This document shows positions 1 to 12,000 of a stretch of 64,000 nucleotides of DNA, piece by piece. A model generated the notes under the pieces. The model made no database searches. It saw nothing but the letters and a program-made list of their open reading frames with translations, and was not told where the DNA came from. Within the stretch, counting starts at the first letter, position 1. Every line of letters begins with the position of its first letter. Source of the stretch: Neoceratodus forsteri (lineage: Eukaryota > Chordata > Ceratodontiformes > Ceratodontidae); the NCBI GenBank assembly GCA_016271365.2, contig CM028132.1, positions 585,101,001 through 585,165,000 on the forward strand, in the 5' to 3' direction. The translations under genes and the position numbers were made by a program.

Positions 1-3000
1 GCATGGATATTTTGGGTGCTGAAACTGACCAATCCGGTGTCTTAAATTTAGGTCCTCTCAGTTTCCCTTCTGGGCCTTCAATGTCAACATCCGGTGCCTC
101 AACATCAAGATCTGGACCTTTTATATCTACTTTAGGACCTTTTATATCACCCGCTATCTCTGGGCCAGATACATCCATGTCACTTTTAAGTTTTGGACCC
201 TTTAGATGCATTTCAGGCATTGATATTTTGGGTGCTGAAAACTTCCAACCTGGCTTCTTAAACTTAGGACCTTTCAGGCTACCCTCTGGGCCTTCAATGT
301 CAACATCTGGTACTTCAACATCAACATCAGGACCTTGCAGATCTAAATTAGGACCTTTGATATCCCCTTCTATGTTCGGGCCAGATACATCCATATCTCC
401 TTTAAATTTGGGACCCTTTAGGTGTACATCAGGTAGGGACATTTTGGGTCCTGAAAACTTCCATCCAGGCATCTTAAACTTAGAACCTTTAAGGCTTCCA
501 TCTGGACCTTCAATATCAACATCTGGTGCCTCAACATCAAAATTAGGACCTTTCATGTCTACTTTAGGACCTTTAACATCCCCTTCTATCTTTGGGCTGG
601 ATGCATCCAATTCACCTTTTAATTTGGGACCTTTTAGATGAAAATCAGGCATGGATATTTTGGGTGCTGAAATTGACCAATCCGGTGTCTTAAATTTAGG
701 TCCTCTCAGTTTTCCTTCTGGGCCTTCAATGTCAACATCCGGTGCCTCAACATCAACATCTGGACCTTTTATATCTACTTTAGGACCTTTTATATCACCT
801 GCTATCTCTGGGCCGGATACATCCATGTCACTTTTAAGTTTCGGACCCTTTAGATGCATTTCAGGCATTGATATTTTGGGTGCTGAAAACTTCCAACCGG
901 GCTTCTTAAACTTAGGACCTTTCAGGCTGCCCTCTGGGCCTTCAATGTCAACATCTGGTACTTCAACATCAACATCAGGACCTTGCAGATCTAAATTAGG
1001 ACCTTTGATATCCCCTTCTATGTTTGGGCCAGATACATCCATATCTCCTTTAAATTTGGGACCCTTTAGGTTTACATCGGGTAGGGACATTTTGGGTCCT
1101 GAAAACTTCCATCCAGGCATCTTAAACTTAGGACCTCTCAGGCTTCCATCTGGACCTTCAATATCAACATCAGGTGCCTCAACATCAACATCAGGACCTT
1201 TTATGTCTACTTTAGGACCTTTTACATCCCCTTCTATCTTTGGGCTGGATGCATCCACTTCACCTTTTAATTTTGGACCTTTTAGATGAAAATCAGGCAT
1301 GGATATTTTGGGCGCTGAAATAGACCAGTCTGGCGTCTTAAATTTAGGACCTCTCACTTTTCCTTCTGGGCCTTCAATGTCAATATCTGGTGCCTCAAGG
1401 TCAACATCAGGAACTTTAACATCTGCTTTTGGAGTTTTGATACTGCCTTCTATCTTTGGACCAGATATGTCAAAATCACCTTGTGGGAGATTAATATCAA
1501 TAGCAGGTCCTTCCAGCTTTGGGCCACGCAAGTTAAATCCAGGCATTTTAAACTTGGGCATTTTGAGATGCCCTGCTGAGCCTTCAACATCAACATCTGG
1601 TGCCTCAACATCAACACCAGGACCTTTTATATCAACTTTAGGACCTTTTAAATCCCCTTTTATCTTCGGGCTGGATGCATCCAAGTCACCTTTTAATTTG
1701 GGACCTTTGAGATGAAAATCAGGCATGGATATTTTGGGTGCTGAAATTGACCAATCTGGTGTCTTAAATTTAGGTCCTCTCAGTTTCCCTTCTGGGCCTT
1801 CAATGTCAATATCTGGTGCCTCAACATCAACACCTGGACCTTTTATATCTACTTTAGGACCTTTTATATCACCTGCTATCTCTGGGCCAGATACATCCAT
1901 GTCACTTTTAAGTTTGGGACCCTTTAGATGCATTTCAGGCATTGATATTTTGGGTGCTGAAAACTTCCAACCTGGCTTCTTAACCTTAGGACCTTTCAGG
2001 CTGCCCTCTGGGCCTTCAATGTCAACATCTGGTGCTTCAACATCAAAATCAGGACTTTGCAGATCTAAATTAGGACCTTTGATATCCCCTTCTATGTTCG
2101 GGCAAGATACATCCATATCTCCTTTAAATTTGGGACCCTTTAGGTGTACATCAGGTAGGGACATTTTGGGTGCTGAAAACTTCCAACCTGGCTTCTTAAA
2201 CTTAGGACCTTTCAGGCCACCCTCTGGGCCTTCAATGTCAACATCTGGTGCTTCAACATCAACGTCAGGACCGTGAAGATCTAAATTAGGACCTTTGATA
2301 TCCCCTTCTATGTTCGGGACAGATACATCCATATCCCCTTTAAATTTGGGACCCGTTAGGTGTACATCAGGTAGGGACATTTTGGGTCCTGAAAACTTCC
2401 ATCCAGGCATCTTAAACTTAGGTCCTTTCAGGCTTCCATCTGGACCTTCAATATCAACATCTGGTGCCTCAAAATCAACATCAGGACCTTTTATGTCTAC
2501 TTTTGGACCTTTTACATCCCCTCTTATCTTTTGGCTGGATGCATCCAATTCACCTTTAAATTTGGGACCTTTTAGATGAAAATCAGGCATGGATATTTTG
2601 GGTGCTGAAATTGACCAGTCTGGTGTCTTAAATTTCGGACCTCTCAGTTTTCCTTCCGGGCCTTCAATGTCAATATCTGGTGCCTCAAGGTCAACATCAG
2701 GAACTTTAACATCTGCTTTTGGAGTTTTGATATTGCCTTCTATCTTTGGACAAGATATGTCAAAATCACCTTGTGGAAGATTAATATCAATATCAGGTCC
2801 TTCCAGCTTTGGGCCACGCAAGTTAAATCCAGGCATTTTAAACTTGGGCATTTTCAGATGCCCTCCTGAGCCTCCAACATCAACATCTGGTGCCTCAACA
2901 TCAACATCAGGACCTTTTATATCAACTTTAGGACCTTTTACATCCCCCTTTATTTTCGGGCTGGATGCATCCAAGTCACCTTTTAATTTGGGACCTTTGA

Positions 3001-6000
3001 GATGAAAATCAGGCATGGATATTTTGGGTGCTGAAATTGACCAATCTGGTGTCTTAAATTTAGGTCCTCTCAGTTTCCCTTCTGGGCCTTCAATGTCAAT
3101 ATCCGGTGCCTCAACATCAACAGCTGGCACTTTTAAATCTACTTTAGGACCTTTTATATCACCTATCTCTGGGCAAGATACATCCATGTCACTTTTAAGT
3201 TTGGGACCCTTTAGATGCATTTCAGGCATTGATATTTTGGGTGCTGAAAACTTCCAACCGGGCTTCTTAAACTTAGGACCTTTCAGACTACCCTCTGGGC
3301 CTTCAATGTCAATATCTGGTGCTTCAACATCAACATCAGGACCTTGCAGATCTAATTTAGGACCTTTCATATCCCCTTCTATGTTCGGGCCAGATACATC
3401 CATATCTCCTTTAAATTTGGGACCTTTTAGGTGTACATCAGGTAGGGACATTTTGGGTCCTGAAAACTTCCATCCAGGCATCTTAAACTTAGGACCTTTC
3501 AGGCTTCCATCTGGACCTTCAATATCCACATCTGGTACCTCAACATCAACATCAGGACCTTTTATGTCTACTTTAGGAACTTTTACATCCGCTTCTATCT
3601 TTGGGCTTGATGCATCCAATTCACCTTTTAATTTGGGACCTTTTAGATGAAAATCAGGCATCGATATTTTAGGTGCTGAAATTGACCAATCTGGTGTCTT
3701 AAATTTAGGTCCTTTCAGTTTCCCTTCAGGACCTTGTATGTCAACATCTGGTGCCTCAACATCAACATCTGGACATTTTAGATCTATTTTAGGAACTTTA
3801 ATATCACCTATCTCTGGGCCAGATACATCCATGTCACTTTTAAGTTTTGGACCCTTTAGATGCATTTCAGGCATTGATATTTTGGGTGCTGAAAACTTCC
3901 AACCTGGCTTCTTAACCTTTGGACCTTTCAGGCTGCCCTCTGGGCCTTCAATGTCAACATCTGGTGCTTCAACATCAACATCAGGACCTTGCAGATCTAA
4001 CTTAGGACCTTTGATATCCCCTTCTATGTTCGGGCCAGATACATCCATATCTCCTTTAAATTTGGGACCCTTTAGGTGTACATCAGGTAGGGACATTTTG
4101 GGTGCTGAAAACTTCCAACCTGGCTTCTTAAACTTAGGCCCTTTCAAGCTTCCATCTGGACCTTCAATATTAACTTCTAGTGCCTCAACATCAACATCAT
4201 GACCTTTTATGTCTACTTTAGGACCTTTTACATCCCCTTCTATCTTTGGGCTGGATGCATCCAAGTCTCCTTTTATTTTTTGACCTTTTAGGTGAAAATC
4301 AGGCATGGATATTTTGGGTGCTGAAATTGACCAGTCTGGTGTCTTAAATTTAGGACCTCTCAGTTTTCCTTCTGGGCCTTCAATGTCAATATCTGGTGCC
4401 TCAAGCTCAACATCAGGAACTTTAACATCTGCTTTTGGAGTTTTGATATTGCCTTCTAACTTTGGACCAGATATGTCAAAATCAGTTTGTGGAAGTTTAA
4501 TATCAATATCTGGTTCTTCCAGCTTCGGGCTACGCAAGTTAAATCCAGGCATTTTAAACTTGGGCATTTTCAGATGCCCTCCTGAGCCTTCAACATCAAC
4601 ATCTGGTGCCTCAACATCAACATCAGGACCTTTTATATCTACTTTAGGACCTTTTACATCCCCTTTTATCTTTGGGCTGGATGCATCCAAGTCACCTTTT
4701 AATTTGGGACCTTTTAGATGAAAATCAGGCATGGATATTTTGGGTGCTGAAATTGACCAATCTGGCGTCTTAAATTTAGGTCCTTTAAGTTTCCCTTCTG
4801 GGCCTTCAATGTCAACATCCGGAGCCTCAACATCAACTTCTGGACCTTTTATATCTACTTTACGACCTTTTATATCACCTGATATCTCTGGGCCAGAAAC
4901 ATCCATGTCACCTTTAAGTTTTGGACCCTTTAGATGCATTTCAGGCATTGATATTTTGGGTGCTGAAAACTTCCAACCTGGCTTCTTAATCTTAGGACCT
5001 TTCAGGCTACCCTCTGGGCCTTCAGTGTCAACCTCTGGTGCTTCAACATCAACATCAGGACCTTGCAGATCTAAATTAGGACCTTTGATGTCCCCTTCTA
5101 TGATCGGGCCAGATGCATCCATATCTCCTTTAAATTTGGGACCCTTTAGGTGTACATCAGGTAGGGACATTTTGGGTCCTGAAAACTTCCATCCTGGCAT
5201 CTTAAACTTAGGACCTTTCAAGCTTCCATCTGGACCTTCAATATCAACATCTGGTGCCTCAACATCAACATCAGGACCTTTTATGTCTACTTTAGGACCT
5301 TTTACATCCCCTTCTATCTTTGGGCTGGATGCATCCAATTCACCTTTTAATTTGGGACCTTTTAGGTGAAAATCAGGCATGGATATTTTGGGTGCTGAAA
5401 TTGACCAGTCTGGCGTCTTAAATTTAGGACCTTTCAGTTTTCCTTCTGGGCCTTCAATGTCAATATCTGGTGCCTCAAGGTCAATATCAGGAACTTTAAC
5501 ATCTGCTTTTGGAGTTTTGATATTGCCTTCTATCTTTGGACCAGATATGTCAAAATCACCTTGTGGAAGATCAATATCAATATCAGATCCTTCCAACTTT
5601 GGGCCACGCAAGTTAAATCCAGGCATTTTAAACTTCGGCATTTTCAAATGCCCTCCTGAGCCTTCAACATCAACATCTGGTGCCTCAACATCAACATCAG
5701 GACCCTTTATATCAACTTTAGGACTTTTCACATCCCCTTTAATCTTCGGGCTGGATGCATTCAAGTCTCCTTTTAATTTGGGACCTTTTAGATGAAAATC
5801 AGGCATGGATATTTTGGGTGCAGAAATTGACCAATCTGGTGTCTTAAATTTAGGTCCTCTCAGTTTCCCTTCTGGGCCTTCAATGTCAACATCCGGTGCC
5901 TCAACATCAATATCTGGACATTTTATATCTACTTTAGGACCTTTTATATCACCTGATATCTCTGGGCCGGAGACATCCATGTCACTTTTAAGTTTTGGAC

Positions 6001-9000
6001 CCTTTAGATGCATTTCAGGCATTGATATTTTGGGTGCTGAAAACTTCCAACCGGGCTTCTTAATCTTAGGACCTTTCAGGCTACCCTCTGGGCCTTCAAT
6101 GTCAACCTCTGGTGCTTCAACATCAACATCAGGACCTTGCAGATCTAAATTAGGACCTTTGACATCCCCTTCTATGTTCGGGCCAGATACATCCATATCT
6201 CCTTTAAATTTGGGACCCTTTAGGTGTACATCAGGTAGGGACATTTTGGGTCCTGAAAACTTCCATCCTGGCATTTTAAACTTAGGACCTTTCAAGCTTC
6301 CATCTGGACCTTCAATATCAACATCTGGTGAATCAACATCAACATCAGGACCTTTTATGTCTACTTTAGGACCTTTTACATCCCCTTCTATCTTTGGGCT
6401 GAATGCATCCAATTCACCTTTTAATTTGGGACCTTTTAGGTGAAAATCAGGCATGGATATTTTGGGTGCTGAAATTGACCATTCTGGCGTCTTAAATTTA
6501 GGACCTCTCAGTTTTCCTTCTGGGCCTTCAATGTCAATATCTGGTGCCTCAAGGTCAACATCAGGAACTTTAACATCTGCTTTTGGAGTTTTGATATTGC
6601 CTTCTATCTTTGGACCAGATATATCAAAATCACCTTGTGGAAGATTAATATTAGTATCAGGTCCTTCCAACTTTGGGCCACGCAAGTTAAATCCAGGCAT
6701 TTTAAACTTGGGCATTTTCAGATGCCCTCCTGAGCCTTCAACATCAACATCTGGTGCCTCAACATCAACATCAGGACCTTTTATATCAACTTTAGGACCT
6801 TTTACATCCCCTTTTATCTTCGGGCTGGATGCATCCAAGTCACCTTTTAATTTGGGACCTTTTAGATGAAAGTCAGGCATGGATATTTTGGGTGCTGAAA
6901 TTGACCAATCTGGTGTCTTAAACTTAGGTCCTTTCAGTTTCCCTTCTGGGCCTTCAATGTCAACATCCGGTGCCTCAACATCAACATCTGGACCTTTTAT
7001 ATCTACTTTAGGACCTTTTATATCACCTGCTATCTCTGGGCCGGATACATCCATGTCACTTTTAAGTTTTGGACCCTTTAGATGCATTTCAGGCATTGAT
7101 ATTTTGGGTGCTGAGAACTTCCAACCTGGCTTCTTAAACTTAGGACCTTTCACGCTACCCTCTGGGCATTCAATGTCAACATCTGGTGCTTCAACATCAA
7201 CATCAGGACCTTGCAGATCAAAATTAGGACCTTTGATGTCCCCTTCTATGTTCGGGCCAGATACATCCATATCTCCTTTAACTTTGGGACCCTTTAGGTG
7301 TACATCAGGTAGGGACATTTTGGGTCCTGAAAACTTCCATCCAGGCATCTTAAACTTAGAACCTTTCAGGCTTCCCTCTGGACCTTCAATATCAACATCT
7401 GGTGCCTCAACTTCAACATCAGGACCTTTTATGTCTACTTTAGGACCTTTTACATCCCCTTCTATCTTTGGGCTGGATGCATCCAAGTCTCCTTTTATTT
7501 TGTGACCTTTTAGGTGAAAATCAGGCATGGATATTTTGGGTGCTGAAATTGACCAGTCTGGTGTCTTAAATTTAGGACCTCTCAGTTTTCCTTCTGGGCC
7601 TTCAATGTCAATATCTGGTGCCTCAAGGTCAACATCAGGAACTTTAACATCTGCTTTTGGAGTTTTGATATTGCCTTCTATTTTTGGACCAGATATGTCA
7701 AAATCACCTTTTGGAAGATTAATATCAATATCAGGTCCTTCCAACTTTGGCCACATAAGTTAAATCCAGGCATTTTAAACTTGGGCATTTTCAGATGCCC
7801 TCCTGAGCCTTCAACATCAACATCTGGTGCCTCAACATCAACATCAGGACCCTTTATATCAACTTTAGGACCTTTCACATCCCCTTTATCTTCGGCTGGA
7901 TGCATCCAAGTCTCCTTTTAATTTGGGACCTTTTAGATGAAAGTCAGGCATGGATATTTTGGGTGCTGAAATTGACCAATCTGGTGTCTTAAACTTAGGT
8001 CCTTTCAATTTCCCTTCTGGGCCTTCAATGTCAACATCTGGTGCCTCAACATCAACACCTGGACCTTTCATATCTACTTTAGGACCTTTTATGTCACCTG
8101 CTATCCCTGGGCCGGATACATCCATGTCACTTTTAAGTTTTGGACCCTTTAGATGCATTTCAGGCATTGATATTTTAGGCGCCGAAAACTTCCAACCTGG
8201 CTTCTTCAACTTAGGACCTTTCAGACCACCCTCTGGGCCTTCAATGTCAACATCTGGTGCTTCAACATCAACATCAGGACCTTGCAGATCTAAATTAGGA
8301 CCTTTGATGTCCCCTTCTATGTTCGGGCCAGATACATCCATATCTCCTTTAACTTTGGGACCCTTTAGGTGTACATCAGGTAGGGACATTTTGGGTCCTG
8401 AAAACTTCCATCCAGGCATCTTAAACTTAGGACCTTTCAGACTTCCATCTGGACATTCAATATCAACATCTGGTGCCTCAACATCAACATCAGGACCTTT
8501 CATGTCTACTTTAGGACCTTTTACATCCCCTTCAATCTTTGGGCTGGATGCATCCAAGTCTCCTTTTATTTTTTGACCTTTTAGGTGAAAATCAGGCATG
8601 GATATTTTGGGTGCTGAAATTGACCAGTCTGGTGTCTTAAATTTAGGACCTCTCAGTTTTCCTTCTGGGCCTTCAATGTCAATATCTGGTGCCTCAAGGT
8701 CAACATCAGGAACTTTAACATCTGCTTTTGGAGTTTTGATATTGCCTTCTATCTTTGGACCAGATATGTCAAAATCACCTTTTGGAAGATTAATATCAAT
8801 ATCAGATCCTTCCAACTTTGGGCCACGCAAGTTAAATCCAGGCATTTTAAACTTGGGCATTTTCAGATGCCCTCCTGAGCCTTCAACATCAACATCTGGT
8901 GCCTCAACATCAACATCAGGACCCTTTATATCAACTTTAGGACCTTTCACATCCCCTTTTATCTTCGGGCTGGATGCATCCAAGTCACCTTTTAATTTGG

Positions 9001-12000
9001 GACCTTTTAGATGTAAATCAGGCATGGATATTTTGGGTGCTGAAATTGACCAATCTGGTGTCTTAAACTTTGGTCCTTTCAGTTTCCCTTCTGGGCCTTC
9101 AATGTCAACATCTGGTGCCTCAACATCAACACCTGGACCTTTTATATCTACTTTAGGACCTTTCATAACACTTGCTATCTCTGGGCCGGATATATCCATG
9201 TCAGTTTTAAGTTTTGGACCCTTTAGGTGCATTTCAGGCATTGATATTTTGGGTGCTGAAAACTTCCAACCTGGCTTCTTAAACTTAGGACCTTTCAGGC
9301 TACCCTCTGGGCCTTCAATGTCAACATCTGGTGCTTCAACATCAACATCAGGACCTTGCAGATCTAAATTAGGACCTTTGATGTCCCCTTCTATGTTCGG
9401 GCCAGATACATCCATATCTCCTTTAACTTTGGGACCCTTTAGGTGTACATCAGGTAGGGACATTTTGGGTCCTGAAAACTTCCATCCAGGCATCTTAAAC
9501 TTAGGACCTTTCAGACTTCCATCTGGACCTTCAATATCAACATCTGGTGCCTCAACATCAACATCAGGACCTTTTATGTCTACTTTAGGACCTTTTACAT
9601 CCCCTTCTATCTTTGGGCTGGATGCATCCAAGTCTCCTTTTATTTTTTGACCTTTTAGGTGAAAATCAGGCATGGATATTTTGGGTGCTGAAATTGACCA
9701 GTCTGGTGTCTTAAATTTAGGACCTCTCAGTTTTCCTTCTGGGCCTTCAATGTCAATATCTGGTGCCTCAAGGTCAACATCAGGAACTTTAACATCTGCT
9801 TTTGGAGTTTTGATATTGCCTTCTATCTTTGGACCAGATATGTCAAAATCACCTTTGGAAGATTAATATCAATATCAGGTCCTTCCAACTTTGGGCCACG
9901 CAAGTTAAATCCAGGCATTTTAAACTTGGGCATTTTCAGATGCCCTCCTGAGCTTTCAACATCAACATCTGGTGCCTCAACATCAACATCAGGACCCTTT
10001 ATATCAACTTTAGGACCTTTCACATCCCCTTTTATCTTCGGGCTGGATGCATCCAAGTCACCTTTTAATTTGGGACCTTTTAGATGAAAATCAGGCATGG
10101 ATATTTTGGGTGCTGAAATTGACCAATCTGGTGTCTTAAACTTAGGTCCTTTCAATTTCCCTTCTGGGCCTTCAATGTCAACATCTGGTGCCTCAACATC
10201 AACACCTGGACCTTTCATATCTACTTTAGGACCTTTTATGTCACCTGCTATCCCTGGGCCGGATACATCCATGTCACTTTTAAGTTTTGGACCCTTTAGA
10301 TGCATTTCAGGCATTGATATTTTAGGCGCCGAAAACTTCCAACCTGGCTTCTTCAACTTAGGACCTTTCAGGCCACCCTCTGGGCCTTCAATGTCAACAT
10401 CTGGTGCTTCAACATCAACATCAGGACCTTGCAGATCTAAATTAGGACCTTTCATGTCCCCTTCTATGTTCGGGCCAGATACATCCATATCTCCTTTAAC
10501 TTTGGGACCCTTTAGGTGTACATCAGGTAGGGACATTTTGGGTCCTGAAAACTTCCATCCAGGCATCTTAAACTTAGGACCTTTCAGACTTCCATCTGGA
10601 CCTTCAATATCAACATCTGGTGCCTCAACATCAACATCAGGACCTTTTATGTCTACTTTAGCACCTTTTACATCCCCTTCTATCTTTGGGCTGGATGCAT
10701 CCAAGTCTCCTTTTATTTTTTGACCTTTTAGGTGAAAATCAGGCATGGATATTTTGGGTGCTGAAATTGACCAGTCTGGTGTCTTAAATTTAGGACCTCT
10801 CAGTTTTCCTTCTGGGCCTTCAATGTCAATATCTGGTGCCTCAAGGTCAACATCAGGAACTTTAACATCTGCTTTTGGAGTTTTGATATTGCCTTCTATC
10901 TTTGGACCAGATATGTCAAAATCACCTTTTGGAAGATTAATATCAATATCAGATCCTTCCAGCTTTGGGCCACGCAAGTTAAATCCAGGCATTTTAAACT
11001 TGGGCATTTTCAGATGCCCTCCTGAGCCTTCAACATCAACATCTGGTGCTTCAACATCAACATCAGGACCCTTTATATCAACTTTAGGACCTTTCACATC
11101 CCCTTTTATCTTCGGGCTGGATGCATCTAAGTCACCTTTTAATTTGGGACCTTTTAGATGAAAGTCAGGCATGGATATTTTGGGTGCTGAAATTGACCAA
11201 TCTGGTGTCTTAAACTTTGGTCCTTTCAGTTTCCCTTCTGGGCCTTCAATGTCAACATCTGGTGCCTCAACATCAACACCTGGACCTTTTATATCTACTT
11301 TAGGGCCTTTTATATCACCTGCTATCTCTGGGCCGGATACATCCATGTCACTTTTAAGTTTTGGACCCTTTAGATGCATTTCAGGCATTGATATTTTGGG
11401 TGCTGAAAACTTCCAACCTGGCTTCTTAAACTTAGGACCTTTCAGGCTACCCTCTGGGCCTTCAATGTCAACATCTGGTGCCTCAACATCAACATCAGGA
11501 CCTTGCAGATCTAAATTAGGACCTTTGATGTCCCCTTTTATTTTTGGGCCAGATACATCCATATCTCCTTTAACTTTGGGACCCTTTAGGTGTACATCAG
11601 GTAGGGACATTTTGGGTCCTGAAAACTTCCATCCAGGCATCTTAAACTTAGGACCTTTCAGGCTTCCATCTGGACCTTCAATATCAACATCTGGTGCCTC
11701 AACATCAACTTCAGGACCTTTTATTTCTACTTTAGGACCTTTTACATCTCCTTCTATCTTGGGGCTGGATGCATCAAAGTCTCCTTTTATTTGTTGACCT
11801 TTTAGGTGAAAATCAGGCATGGATATTTTGGGTGCTGAAATTGACCAGTCTGGTGTCTTAAATTTAGGACCTCTCAGTTTTCCTTCTGGGCCTTCAACGT
11901 CGATATCTGGTGCCTCAAGGTCAACATCAGGAACTTTAACATCTGCTTTTGGAGTTTTGATATTGCCTTCTATCTTTGGACCAGATATGTCAAAATCACC

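Noticed and set aside
7678..9673. Separate genes downstream of the frame breaks
   Set aside because: The two minus-strand frames are continuations of the AHNAK exon displaced by single-base deficits, not independent genes.
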